Source of the DNA: Arthrobacter glacialis
GTDB lineage: Bacteria > Actinomycetota > Actinomycetes > Actinomycetales > Micrococcaceae
Direction of reading: 5' to 3'
Assembly: GCF_002909445.1 (NCBI RefSeq)
Contig: NZ_PPXC01000005.1
Coordinates: forward strand, 1 to 64,000
Length of the DNA: 64,000 nt
Below, one piece after another: positions 29,667 through 38,662 of this stretch. The position numbers and the translations under genes were made by a program. The notes beneath the pieces are model-generated. The model was not told the origin of the DNA. It did not search any database and saw only the letters and a program-made list of their open reading frames with translations. The first letter of the stretch is position 1. Each line of letters opens with the position of its first letter.

Positions 29667-30554
29667 TTAGGAACCCGCAGGTTTTGTGGCGTGTCCACCA
29701 AATTGGTGGCGCAAGGCCGAGACCATCTTCATGGCCGGCGAGTTATCTTCCCGCGAAGAGAACCTGGCAAAAAGCGCCGCCGTGATGGCTGGTGCCGGGA
29801 CGGCATTGGCAATGGCTTCCTCAACGGTCCACCTGCCTTCACCGGAATCTTCAACGTAGTCATCGATCGATTCGAGCCCCGGATCCTCATCCAGTGCCTT
29901 CACCATGAGGTCCAGCAGCCAGGAACGGACAACTGTCCCTTTTTGCCATGCACGGAAAGTGCCCGGCAGGTCTTCGATGATTTCCTTCTTCGCGAGCAGC
30001 TCATAGCCTTCGGCGTAGGCCTGCATCAAGCCGTACTCGATGCCGTTGTGAACCATCTTGGCGTAGTGCCCTGCACCAATGTCTCCCACGTGAACAAAGC
30101 TGTCGGCCCGTTCACCTTCGGGGCGGAGCACATCCAAAACGGGAAGTGCCCATGCAACGTTCTCCTTGGATCCGCCTGCCATCAGTCCGTAACCATTTTC
30201 CAGACCCCAGACCCCACCAGACACGCCAACATCGATGAACCCGATGTTCTTTTCAGCGAGCATGGCACCGTGCTTTTGGTCCTCAGTGAATCGTGAGTTT
30301 CCGCCATCCACCAGCAAATCACCAGCGTCCATCAACACCGACAGTTCGGTGATGACCGAGGAAGTGATATCCCCTGAAGGGACCATGACCCAAATGAGCC
30401 TGGGAGCAGGAACAGCAGCCACCAATTCAGCCATTGAGGCTACATCGGTGACTGCTGGGTTCCTGTCAAAACCTGTCACCTCAATCTGCGCTGCACGCAG
30501 GCGAGCCCTCATATTGAAGCCCATTTTTCCTAGTCCAACAAGTCCAATATGCAC
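29667..30554 (-). CDS. gnd: 6-phosphogluconate dehydrogenase, decarboxylating (short GndA type)
   Basis: 295 aa, GTG start. Rossmann motif GLVGLGKMGFNM (4-15), substrate loop LVDGGNSRF, and HNGIEYGLMQAYAEGYE. The short (about 300 aa) bacterial form is meant, not the 470-aa enzyme. It oxidises 6-phosphogluconate to ribulose 5-phosphate in the pentose phosphate pathway. A gnd gene between dnaN and recF is typical for Micrococcales and other actinobacteria. Confidence 0.95.
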   Translation of the reverse strand: MHIGLVGLGKMGFNMRARLRAAQIEVTGFDRNPAVTDVASMAELVAAVPAPRLIWVMVPSGDITSSVITELSVLMDAGDLLVDGGNSRFTEDQKHGAMLAEKNIGFIDVGVSGGVWGLENGYGLMAGGSKENVAWALPVLDVLRPEGERADSFVHVGDIGAGHYAKMVHNGIEYGLMQAYAEGYELLAKKEIIEDLPGTFRAWQKGTVVRSWLLDLMVKALDEDPGLESIDDYVEDSGEGRWTVEEAIANAVPAPAITAALFARFSSREDNSPAMKMVSALRHQFGGHATKPAGS

Positions 30555-30607
30555 GTTCGTCTCTCTTCCGTGTTTGGCTGATCTTGGTGCGGCAGCGTTG
30601 CTGAGGC

Positions 30608-31732
30608 TTACTGGTTGGGCAACCTCACCGGCATAACCAGGTAGCGGTATTCATCACGTCGTTCACCGTCAATGTCATCCTGCGCACTGAGCATGGCCGG
30701 CTTGGGGGCCGAGGTGAAGGAGAACCTGACGTACTTGCTGTCAAAAGCACTCAGACCTTCGCTGAGGTAGTGCGGGTTGAAAGCCACTGTGATGTCCTCG
30801 CCCACCAACGTTGCTTCAAGGTTTTCCGAGGCCTGGGCATCCTCGCCAGTTCCGGCGTCGAGTGTCAGCTGACCGTCTGTAAAGATCAAACGGACAGGGG
30901 TGTTCCGTTCGGCAACCAGGGATACACGGCGAACTGCTTCAGCCAATGCGTGGGTTTCCACCGTTGCGTGGATGGGAGTATCGCTGGGGAACAAAGAACG
31001 GATCTTGGGGTAGTCACCGTCAACCAGCAATGACGTGGTGCGGCGACCGCCACTTTCGAAACCGATCAACTCGCTGTTCTGGGAAAGGGCGATGTTGATA
31101 TTTCCGGAGCTTCCCAACGTCTTGGCTACTTCGCTCAGAGTTTTAGCCTTGACCAAAGCCCCCGTTGAAATGTTCGGTGAGCTGGGGTTCCAGCGAATTT
31201 CACGGAGTGCCAAACGGTACCGGTCCGTTGCCAGCAAGGTAATCAGGTCGCCTTCAATTTCCATTTTCACGCCAGTGAGAATGGGCAAGGTGTCGTCCTT
31301 GCTCGAGGCAATGATGACCTGCGAAACGGCCTGAGCGAATGCTTCGCCGTCAACGGTTCCACTGACTTCAGGCAAGGCAGGCAATTCTGGGTAGTCTCCC
31401 ACTGGCATGGTGGCCAAATGGAAACGGCTGCTGCGGCAGGTCAAGGTGACTTTGTTGCCGTCAGTTTCAACGTCAACCGGTGCAGCCGGCAGGCTGCGGC
31501 AAATGTCAGCCAACAAACGGCCGGAAACCAGGATGGTTCCTTCCTCAGAAATGTCCGCAGGGATCTGCAAGCGTGCCGAAATTTCGTAGTCAAAGCTAGC
31601 CAGGCTCAAAGTTCCGGCTTCAGCTTTTAACAAAAGCCCTGACAGTACGGGAACTGGTGGGCGTGGTGACAAGGATCGTGCGGCCCAGCTGACTGCTTCA
31701 GTCAGAACATCCCGTTCGACTCGGAACTTCAC
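30608..31732 (-). CDS. dnaN: DNA polymerase III beta sliding clamp
   Basis: 374 aa, GTG start after AAAGGCGG. Three clamp domains of about 120 residues each; recognisable segments are SPRPPVPVLSGLLL in domain 1, VIIASSKDDTLPILTGV in domain 2 and the C-terminal EYRYLVMPVRL. The ring tethers the replicase and other factors to DNA. It lies between oriC and gnd. Confidence 0.98.
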   Translation of the reverse strand: MKFRVERDVLTEAVSWAARSLSPRPPVPVLSGLLLKAEAGTLSLASFDYEISARLQIPADISEEGTILVSGRLLADICRSLPAAPVDVETDGNKVTLTCRSSRFHLATMPVGDYPELPALPEVSGTVDGEAFAQAVSQVIIASSKDDTLPILTGVKMEIEGDLITLLATDRYRLALREIRWNPSSPNISTGALVKAKTLSEVAKTLGSSGNINIALSQNSELIGFESGGRRTTSLLVDGDYPKIRSLFPSDTPIHATVETHALAEAVRRVSLVAERNTPVRLIFTDGQLTLDAGTGEDAQASENLEATLVGEDITVAFNPHYLSEGLSAFDSKYVRFSFTSAPKPAMLSAQDDIDGERRDEYRYLVMPVRLPNQ

Positions 31733-32193
31733 GGAAGGGTGCCGCCTTTCATGGTGCGAAAAATTTTGGTGAACCGCTAATTGACCAGACCTGGGAAGGG
31801 TCTGGTGTAACCATCGGAATTACATACTTTCCAACAGCTTAGCCCCTTGATGGGCCCTCGTGGGCATTGGACTTTCCTTCAACGAGGGTGCTGGGCGGCG
31901 CAAAGGTAAATGTTGTTTGAAACGAATGAATCTTGTAGTTAGAAGTGTTAATAAGTCCTGTGGATACTGTGGATAACTGCCCCTGTCCACGCGGTCTAGC
32001 CGAAGTTGCCTGTGCACAGCCTGTGAGGTCCCACCGCTTTGGGCTGTGGGCGGCGGTGGAGAACTTTCTGGCCGGATTTGACGATCCACAGCTGCACTAG
32101 GGGTTATCCGCAGGAAGAGGGCGGTTGTGCACTTAACCATCCACAGGGTTATCCACAACTGTTAATTTTAAGATTTTTTCTCCGCTACGCGGA
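31733..32193. other. oriC: oriC part 1: dnaN-dnaA intergenic region with DnaA boxes
   Basis: 461 bases, the classical actinobacterial origin position. Exact boxes: TTATCCACA at 31968-31976 (minus) and 32149-32157 (plus). Near matches: 31959-31967 (GTATCCACA, minus), 31983-31991 (CTGTCCACG), 32082-32090 (CGATCCACA), 32104-32112 (TTATCCGCA), 32137-32145 (CCATCCACA). An AT-rich run next to dnaA (about 32158-32182) could be the unwinding element. The dnaN promoter must also be here. Confidence 0.85.
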
Positions 32194-33630
32194 TTAGCCT
32201 TCGCGCTGTTGCTGCTTGATCTTGTTCGTCAGTTCGGTGACCTGGTTGTAGATGGCGCGCCGTTCGGCCATCAATTCCCGGATCTTCCTGTCTGCATGAA
32301 TCACTGTTGTGTGGTCGCGCCCACCGAATTCCTGACCAATTTTGGGAAGTGACATGTCAGTCAGTTCCCGGCAGAGGTACATGGCGATCTGGCGGGCTGT
32401 CACCAAGGACCGAGTCCGGGACTTGCTGCAGAGTTCTTCCAGGGAGATGTTGAAGTAGGCGGCCGTCTGCCCCAGGATCGCCGCAGATGTGACTTCCTGG
32501 GCGCCGTCGTCAGTAATCAGGTCCTTGAGAACCAGTTCAGCCAAGCCAACATCCACCGGTTGGCGGTTCAGGCTGGCAAAGGCAGTGACGCGGATGAGGG
32601 CACCCTCAAGCTCGCGAATGTTTGTGGAGATCTTCGAGGCGATGTACTCCAGGGCATCGTCGGGGGCTGAAAGACCTTCGCCGATGGCCTTCTTGCGCAA
32701 GATGGCAATGCGTGTTTCCAGTTCCGGAGGCTGAACATCCGTCAAAAGGCCCCACTCGAAACGTGAACGCATCCGCTCTTCGAAGCCCTGCAAACGCTTG
32801 GGAGGCAGATCGGAGGTGATCACAACCTGCTTGTTGTGGTTGTGAAGGGCGTTAAAGGTGTGGAAGAACTCTTCCTGGGTGGCGTCCTTGTTGGCCAGGA
32901 ACTGAATGTCATCGATCAGCAGGATGTCCACATTGCGGTAAAGCTGCTTGAAACTGGCACCTTCGTCATCGCGGATCGAGTTGATGAAGTCATTGGTGAA
33001 CTCTTCAGAGTTGACATAGCGGACGCGAATGCCTGTGTAAAGTCGGCGCGCATAGTGGCCAATCGCGTGCAGCAGGTGGGTTTTGCCCAAACCAGAATCA
33101 CCGTAGATGAACAAAGGGTTGTAGGCCTTGGCCGGAGCCTCCGCAACTGCCACAGCCGCTGCGTGGGCAAAACGGTTTGAGGAACCAATGACAAAGGAAT
33201 CAAACACATACTTCGGGTTGAGCCGGCCAAATTCCTGCGAAGTACTGGGCAACGTTGGTGCAGGTTTGGAGACCTGTTCGGTTCGTTCGGTGTGTGTGGG
33301 GCGTTCGGTGCGCACCGCAACTGGTGCTGCAACGGGCTCCTCTTCCTTAACAGGAGGCACCAGATCGGCGTTGACGCTGAAGGCACAACTGATTTCTTCT
33401 GAAAACACTTGAGACAGCGCGTCGCTGAGAGCGGTACTGAGCTGAGTCTGCAGGACTTCCCGGGTTAGTTCATTGGGAACAGCCACCAACAGGGTGTTGC
33501 CAATCAAACCCTGGGGCTGGGTAAGGACCACAAAACCACGCTGGCGCGGCGAAACGCGTTCGTCTTGTTCAAGAATTCGTATGACACGCCGCCAGGAACT
33601 ACCAACGTCATTGATGTCCTCAGTGCTCAT
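32194..33630 (-). CDS. dnaA: Chromosomal replication initiator protein DnaA
   Basis: 478 aa. Domain I (1-90), a variable linker, and AAA+ domain III with Walker [16 protein letters not shown] and Walker B LLIDDIQF. Domain IV has the DnaA signature [15 protein letters not shown] for DnaA-box recognition. ATG at 33630 is chosen ([10 protein letters not shown]) with the ribosome site AAGGGTGG; a GTG four codons upstream is an alternative. A 6-bp hairpin (CCGGTT/AACCGG, 33651-33666) sits just before the start. It binds the boxes on both sides and opens oriC. Confidence 0.98.
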   Translation of the reverse strand: MSTEDINDVGSSWRRVIRILEQDERVSPRQRGFVVLTQPQGLIGNTLLVAVPNELTREVLQTQLSTALSDALSQVFSEEISCAFSVNADLVPPVKEEEPVAAPVAVRTERPTHTERTEQVSKPAPTLPSTSQEFGRLNPKYVFDSFVIGSSNRFAHAAAVAVAEAPAKAYNPLFIYGDSGLGKTHLLHAIGHYARRLYTGIRVRYVNSEEFTNDFINSIRDDEGASFKQLYRNVDILLIDDIQFLANKDATQEEFFHTFNALHNHNKQVVITSDLPPKRLQGFEERMRSRFEWGLLTDVQPPELETRIAILRKKAIGEGLSAPDDALEYIASKISTNIRELEGALIRVTAFASLNRQPVDVGLAELVLKDLITDDGAQEVTSAAILGQTAAYFNISLEELCSKSRTRSLVTARQIAMYLCRELTDMSLPKIGQEFGGRDHTTVIHADRKIRELMAERRAIYNQVTELTNKIKQQQREG

Positions 33631-33642
33631 TGGCAATTCCAC

Positions 33643-34195
33643 CCTTACTACCGGTTGTTGAACCGGAATATTTATTGATTGCGCGCGTACTGCACGTGAC
33701 TTCCATTACACACTTCAAAGCTCTAGCCAGGATGCGTAAGTAGCCGTTAAATCGCGGTAATCCACAGAGTTATGCACATCCGTGGATAACTTTCTACTGG
33801 CCCAGCCTAAGGGATGCATACGTCAGAAGATAGCGGGAGAAAGTGCTTGTGGATAAATGTCACAGGTGGGTGCCTTGAACTACTTCATCCACAGACGTTG
33901 TCCACGGGGTTATGCACAGCTGTGGATGGAGACTATGGGAATGCGTTAAAGTGGCCTACAGACGGATTTGGCTGGGCCCGGTGCCCTCGGAAGCCGGAAT
34001 TTGGCAAACCCTGGTTTGACTGCCGGGGCGCAAATGACCTAATGTTGTGAAGTCCCATGTGTCTGCTTTGCGCTCTTGCGTGTGCCTCTTGTAAATGAGA
34101 GGCAAATGAGCAGGCATCCATATACTTAGCGTCGACCCCTTTCTTACTGTTAGCTACGGGCAAGGCGCATCTTTGATTGTCTTGGAGTAACTACC
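33643..34195. other. oriC: oriC part 2: dnaA-rpmH intergenic region with DnaA boxes
   Basis: Divergent 553-base region. Box-like 9-mers: 33758 (TAATCCACA), 33770 (TTATGCACA), 33781 minus (TTATCCACG), 33848 minus (TTATCCACA, exact), 33885 (TCATCCACA), 33898 (TTGTCCACG), 33910 (TTATGCACA), 33921 minus (CCATCCACA). The promoters of dnaA and rpmH are here; a TATACT at 34121-34126 is a plausible rpmH -10. Confidence 0.8.
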
Positions 34196-34333
34196 GTGAG
34201 CAAGCGGACTTTTCAGCCGAACAACCGCCGTCGTGCCAAGAAGCACGGCTTCCGCCTTCGCATGCGCACCCGCGCCGGCCGCGCCATTTTGGCAGCACGC
34301 CGCACCAAGGGTCGCGTAGAGCTGTCGGCCTAA
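34196..34333 (+). CDS. rpmH: 50S ribosomal protein L34
   Basis: 45 aa, GTG start after GGAG. The sequence [18 protein letters not shown], then [11 protein letters not shown] and [11 protein letters not shown] is unmistakably L34, very basic and complete. It is the first gene of the rpmH-rnpA-yidD-yidC-jag-rsmG series and diverges from dnaA. Confidence 0.98.
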   Translation: MSKRTFQPNNRRRAKKHGFRLRMRTRAGRAILAARRTKGRVELSA

Positions 34334-34388
34334 ACAATAACTGCTTGACGATTCGTCGGGCCTTAGTGAAGTTGCGGTTGATCGCAGG

Positions 34389-34814
34389 GTGCTAGCCACC
34401 AAGAATAGAATGCGGACTTCCGCCAACTTCTCACATACTGTACGTTCCGGCGTCCGCAATGGACGCCGGAACTTAGTGTTATATATGGTGTCCACTTCTT
34501 CGGATGCGCCCAGCCAAGTTGGGTTCATCGTTGCGAAGACTGTTGGGAACGCTGTGACCCGCAATCTCGTTAAACGGAGACTGAGGGAAATTGTTGTCGA
34601 GACAATTAAGCAGCATCCCCAGGGAGTCAATGTCGTGGTGCGGGCTCTGCCCGTATCCGCCGATGCCTCCTTCAGTGACCTTGCTAAGGACTACCGCAAG
34701 GCCGTTTCCACTGTTTTCCCCCGCCTGCGGGAGAGAATGGGAGATTCTGCCCTGTTGGCACCAACACCTGCAGTAGACAAGGCTGACGTGTCTAAAGGAG
34801 AAGATGTGTTGTGA
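34389..34814 (+). CDS. rnpA: Ribonuclease P protein component
   Basis: 141 aa with GTG start. The RNR motif region is RNLVKRRLREIV, preceded by VGFIVAKTVGNAVTRN. It binds the catalytic RNase P RNA to mature tRNA 5' ends. The C-terminus is extended by about 20 acidic residues compared with the shortest homologues. It overlaps yidD by four bases (GTGA). Confidence 0.96.
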   Translation: MLATKNRMRTSANFSHTVRSGVRNGRRNLVLYMVSTSSDAPSQVGFIVAKTVGNAVTRNLVKRRLREIVVETIKQHPQGVNVVVRALPVSADASFSDLAKDYRKAVSTVFPRLRERMGDSALLAPTPAVDKADVSKGEDVL

Positions 34815-35206
34815 CCCCGTCACCAACCGAGTATCGCGCGCGTAGGCCCATGGCCGCCGTCGTACGTTTCTTCTGGCATCTTCCCCGCAATATTCTTATA
34901 ATCGTTTTGAAACTGTACCGGCGCGTCGTCTCACCCACTTATGGGCAGGTGTGCCGGTTTTTTCCGTCATGTTCGGCTTATGCTTTGGAGGCTGTGACCG
35001 TTCACGGCGCAGTCAAGGGCGGTTGGTTTGCTGCGCGCAGAATTGTGCGGTGCCACCCTTGGAACTCTGGCGGGCTTGATCCGGTTCCATCACCGGCCAC
35101 TGTTGATTGGGATGACCCTTCCATGGTGCCCATGATTGTCCAGCTGAACCACCCGCATGTTTTTCTGGCCAAGCAACAGGAAACACAAAGCCGCAACGCG
35201 GCTTGA
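34811..35206 (+). CDS. yidD: Membrane protein insertion efficiency factor YidD
   Basis: 131 aa. The conserved YidD core lies in about residues 35-100: YRRVVSPTYGQVCRFFPSCS, then YALEAVTVHGAVKGG and RIVRCHPWNSGGLDPVP. Shorter homologues are 70-90 aa; the extra residues are N- and C-terminal. Thought to aid YidC-dependent insertion at the inner membrane. GTG start overlapping rnpA; 18 bases before yidC. Confidence 0.94.
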   Translation: MTPSPTEYRARRPMAAVVRFFWHLPRNILIIVLKLYRRVVSPTYGQVCRFFPSCSAYALEAVTVHGAVKGGWFAARRIVRCHPWNSGGLDPVPSPATVDWDDPSMVPMIVQLNHPHVFLAKQQETQSRNAA

Positions 35207-35224
35207 GGAGATTAGAAAAGAAAA

Positions 35225-36187
35225 ATGGGCTTCTTCGATACAATTCTGTTCCCCTTCAAATGGCTTGTGTCATGGATCATGGTGCAGTTCCATGATGGCT
35301 TGACCTTCCTTGGGATGGATGCTGCCTCCGGTGTTACGTGGACGCTGTCCATCATCGGTCTGGTGCTGGTCATCCGTGCCGCGTTGATTCCTGTTTTTGT
35401 CAAGCAGATCAAGGCCCAGCGTGGCATGCAGGCGCTGCAGCCGGATATGAAGAAGCTTCAGGCCAAGTACAAGGGCAAGACGGACCAGCTGTCCCGTCAG
35501 GCTATGGGCCAGGAACAGATGGCCTTGTACAAGGAACACGGCACCAACCCGTTCTCCGCGTGCTTGCCCATGTTGATTCAGATGCCGTTCTTCTTCTCCC
35601 TGTTCCAAGTGCTTTCAGGTGTAGCCAAGGCCAACGCCGATAGCGATGGCATCGGCGCCATGACCCACGACCAGGTGGCTCAGTTTGACCAGGCGACCAT
35701 TTTTGGAGCCCCGCTGTCCGCGGCCTTCCTGCCGCAGCTCCAGGGTGGCGACCTGAACGTCGCCGTAGTTTGGCTCTCCATCATCATGATTCTGGCCATG
35801 ATTGCCTCGCAGTTCATCACGCAGAAGCAGATCATGTCTAAGAACATGTCTGAAGAAGCCATGCAGGGCCCCTTCATGAAGCAGCAGAAGATGATGCTGT
35901 ACGTGCTTCCGCTGGTCTTCGGTATTGGTGGCGTGAACTTCCCCATTGGTGTTTTGATCTACTGGACCACCACCAACATTTGGACCATGGGTCAGCAGTT
36001 CTTCGTAATTCGCCGCATGCCTACGCCCGGGTCACCTGCTTACAAGGAGTACCAGAAGCGCCGCGAAGCCAAGGGCTTGCCGCTGTTGGGTGCTTCGAAG
36101 AAGAAGGTCGAAGAGGTCGTTGAAGAGATTCCTGAGCCCAAGGGCCAGCGCAGCCAGCCACAACGTAAGAACAGGAAGAAGAAATAA
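35225..36187 (+). CDS. yidC: Membrane protein insertase YidC (Oxa1 family)
   Basis: 320 aa with the five-helix Oxa1 core: LGMDAASGVTWTLSIIGLVL, the cytoplasmic hairpin RGMQALQPDMKKLQAKYKGK, then FFFSLFQVLSGVAKA and later helices ending at FFVIRRMP. A basic C-terminal tail (KGQRSQPQRKNRKKK) fits ribosome contact. No large periplasmic P1 domain, as usual in Gram-positives. The stop overlaps the jag ATG by one base. Confidence 0.97.
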   Translation: MGFFDTILFPFKWLVSWIMVQFHDGLTFLGMDAASGVTWTLSIIGLVLVIRAALIPVFVKQIKAQRGMQALQPDMKKLQAKYKGKTDQLSRQAMGQEQMALYKEHGTNPFSACLPMLIQMPFFFSLFQVLSGVAKANADSDGIGAMTHDQVAQFDQATIFGAPLSAAFLPQLQGGDLNVAVVWLSIIMILAMIASQFITQKQIMSKNMSEEAMQGPFMKQQKMMLYVLPLVFGIGGVNFPIGVLIYWTTTNIWTMGQQFFVIRRMPTPGSPAYKEYQKRREAKGLPLLGASKKKVEEVVEEIPEPKGQRSQPQRKNRKKK

Positions 36188-36723
36188 TGCCTGACGAAAC
36201 GCAACTTGCCACTGAAGAAGTTGAAGAGGCAACAGCCCCCGAGGGCACCGGCGCAAGCCGCCTGGAAGAAGAAGGCGACATCGCCGCCGACTACCTCGAG
36301 GAACTTCTGGACATTGCCGATATCGATGGTGATATTGACATCGAGGTCCGCAACGGACGCACTTACATTTCCATCCTTACGGATGAAGAGACCGATTCAC
36401 TGGCCAACCTCGTTGGTGAAGGTGGCGAAGTTTTGGACGCTCTGCAGGAATTGACGCGTTTGAGCGTTCTCTCCGCTACGGAAAACCGCTCACGCCTGGT
36501 TCTGGATATTTCCGGCTACCGTGACCGCCGGAACGTGGAATTGGCCAAGATTGCTGGCGATGCCGCAGAGCAGATCAAGGCTGGCAGCGCCTCCGTTCCG
36601 CTGGAACCGATGGGTGCTTACGAGCGCAAGATTGTGCACGACGCCATTGCTGAATTGGGTTTGGAATCCGAATCAGAGGGCGAAGGCGCTAAGCGCCACA
36701 TTGTGGTGTCAGCCGCCGAATAG
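36187..36723 (+). CDS. jag: RNA-binding protein Jag/KhpB (KH and R3H domains)
   Basis: 178 aa. An acidic N-terminus of about 30 residues, a KH domain (about 45-110, with NLVGEGGEVLDALQEL) and a C-terminal R3H domain (YERKIVHDAIAELGL ... GAKRHIVV) are visible. Jag/KhpB is an RNA-binding partner of KhpA in other Gram-positives and affects cell-wall growth. The Jag_N domain of firmicute homologues is absent, as is usual for actinobacteria. Confidence 0.94.
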   Translation: MPDETQLATEEVEEATAPEGTGASRLEEEGDIAADYLEELLDIADIDGDIDIEVRNGRTYISILTDEETDSLANLVGEGGEVLDALQELTRLSVLSATENRSRLVLDISGYRDRRNVELAKIAGDAAEQIKAGSASVPLEPMGAYERKIVHDAIAELGLESESEGEGAKRHIVVSAAE

Positions 36724-36807
36724 GGCGTGCTGGTTGAGAAGTTTACAAATGGTCCCGCTCATTGCCCTTGGCAGTGGGCGGGACCACGGTTAAGAGGACA
36801 CAAAATA

Positions 36808-37446
36808 GTGGTGGAACTTACTGCACAAGAGGCCGTTGCAGCGGAACGCATTTTTGGGGATCGTTTGGATCTCGCCAAGCGCTACGTGGAGCATTTGGCT
36901 ACATCGGGGATCGAACGAGGGCTGATCGGTCCGCGTGAAGTGCCCCGCTTGTGGAGCCGTCACGTGTTGAACTGTGCTGTTGTGGCGGAGCTGATTGCCG
37001 ACGGCGCAAAGGTCGCCGACGTAGGCAGCGGTGCAGGCCTGCCAGGACTATGCTTGGCGATTGCCCGCCCGGACCTGTACCTTACGCTCATTGAGCCGTT
37101 GGAGCGCCGAGTGGTCTGGCTTGAGGAAGTGGTCATGGACCTGGGCCTGAACAATGTGGAGATCGTACGCTCACGTGCCGAGGCAGCCATCGGCAAGGTC
37201 GAATGCTCAGTTGTGACAGCCCGAGCTGTATCAGCACTGGACACTCTGGCGCCATTGACCATCCCTCTTCTGGGCGGTGAAGGTGAACTCTTGGCCATCA
37301 AGGGACGCAGCGCCGAGGAGGAAATAACCAAGGCAGCCAAGACACTTAAGAAGCTTGGCGGCTACCAGACCGAAGTACTGGTTGCCGGCCAAGATGTATT
37401 GGAAGAACCCACCACAGTGGTTCGGGTCAAGGTGAAGCGGCGCTGA
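36808..37446 (+). CDS. rsmG: 16S rRNA (guanine527-N7)-methyltransferase RsmG
   Basis: 212 aa. SAM-binding motif VADVGSGAGLPGL (about 67-79), the preceding RLWSRHVLNCAVVAELI, and VTARAVSAL are diagnostic of RsmG/GidB. It methylates 16S rRNA at N7 of G527; loss gives low-level streptomycin resistance in other species. GTG at 36808 is chosen because AAGAGG lies nine bases upstream; the frame is open further back to 36727 but that part is unlike the family. Confidence 0.95.
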   Translation: MVELTAQEAVAAERIFGDRLDLAKRYVEHLATSGIERGLIGPREVPRLWSRHVLNCAVVAELIADGAKVADVGSGAGLPGLCLAIARPDLYLTLIEPLERRVVWLEEVVMDLGLNNVEIVRSRAEAAIGKVECSVVTARAVSALDTLAPLTIPLLGGEGELLAIKGRSAEEEITKAAKTLKKLGGYQTEVLVAGQDVLEEPTTVVRVKVKRR

Positions 37447-37520
37447 TCCACACTCGTGTGGGTTGGAACCGATAGGCTAGAGGTTGGCAACCATTGCCTG
37501 AGGAAAGTGAGAGTGTCAGC

Positions 37521-38576
37521 GTGACCAGTAGCGAAGCAGCTTCGCAACGGATCCCCCCGTTCATGACGTTGGGGTCGGCACGTTCAAATGCCTCCGGTCA
37601 ACCAAAATTGGTTGATTACTCGCAAGCGGGCACCAAGGTGGATGTTTCACGTGAAACGGACCCCATTGCCGCCATTCCGCTGAACAATGAATTTGACGAC
37701 AGTAGCCCCATTGCAAGTCAATTGGTCAGCGAGACCAGGCGACGTGAACGGCTGCTCGGGCGGAAATTGCCGCGCCCCTCACGCACCAGAATTCTGACTG
37801 TCGCCAACCAAAAGGGTGGCGTTGGCAAGACAACAACGACAGTCAACGTTGCGGCTGCCTTGGCATCAGCCGGGCTGCAGGTTCTGGTTATCGACATCGA
37901 TCCCCAAGGGAACGCATCCACAGCCTTGGGTGTACCGCACCATGCTGACGTCGACAGCATCTACGATGTGTTGATCAACGATATTCCCATGTCTGATGTC
38001 ATTGCAGAATGCCCCGACATTGCCAACCTCTATTGTGCGCCGGCCACCATCCACCTTGCTGGTGCGGAGATTGAACTCGTATCCCTGGTAGCGCGCGAAC
38101 AGCGGCTTCGACGCGCAATTGATGAGTATGTAAAGTACCGAGCCACCCAAGGGCAGGAGCGCCTGGACTTCATCTTCATCGACTGCCCGCCTAGTTTGGG
38201 GTTGCTGACTGTCAATGCTTTCTGCGCTGCCAATGAGGTCATGATCCCGATTCAGTGCGAATACTATGCACTTGAGGGATTGAGCCAGCTGTTGAAAAAC
38301 ATTGAGATGATTCAAAAGCATCTCAATTCGGACCTGGTGGTTTCTACGATTCTGTTGACGATGTATGACGGGCGAACCAATTTGGCGGCCCATGTGGCAG
38401 CTGACGTTCGTGAGCACTTCCCCAAGCAGGTATTGCGTGCGCTGATTCCACGTTCCGTCAGGATTTCCGAGGCTCCGAGCTACCAGCAGACGGTCATGAC
38501 CTACGATCCTTCGTCGACCGGGGCGCTTTCGTATCTGGAAGCCGCTGCGGAATTGGCAGAGCGTTCAACGGAATAG
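37521..38576 (+). CDS. parA: Chromosome-partitioning ATPase ParA
   Basis: 351 aa. A deviant Walker A KGGVGKTTTTVN (about 98-109) follows an N-terminal extension of roughly 90 residues; later LVIDIDPQGNAST and FIFIDCPPSLGL. It forms nucleoid-bound gradients that move ParB-parS complexes. Start at GTG 37521 (TSSEAASQR); a TTG at 37494 is an alternative. A parS site lies inside the coding region, so ParB will bind here and may autoregulate. The stop overlaps an in-frame GTG of parB by one base. Confidence 0.95.
   Translation: MTSSEAASQRIPPFMTLGSARSNASGQPKLVDYSQAGTKVDVSRETDPIAAIPLNNEFDDSSPIASQLVSETRRRERLLGRKLPRPSRTRILTVANQKGGVGKTTTTVNVAAALASAGLQVLVIDIDPQGNASTALGVPHHADVDSIYDVLINDIPMSDVIAECPDIANLYCAPATIHLAGAEIELVSLVAREQRLRRAIDEYVKYRATQGQERLDFIFIDCPPSLGLLTVNAFCAANEVMIPIQCEYYALEGLSQLLKNIEMIQKHLNSDLVVSTILLTMYDGRTNLAAHVAADVREHFPKQVLRALIPRSVRISEAPSYQQTVMTYDPSSTGALSYLEAAAELAERSTE
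37643..37658. other. parS: parS site within parA
   Basis: TGTTTCACGTGAAACG, one mismatch to TGTTTCACGTGAAACA, in the N-terminal coding part of parA. Confidence 0.93.
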
Positions 38577-38662
38577 TGCGTCCCGTAGCTCGGAACTTTG
38601 CAGATTACAATGAATTTAAGCAGACCCCACTCTTTGGGGTTCATTCAACGGAGGAAGTCACA

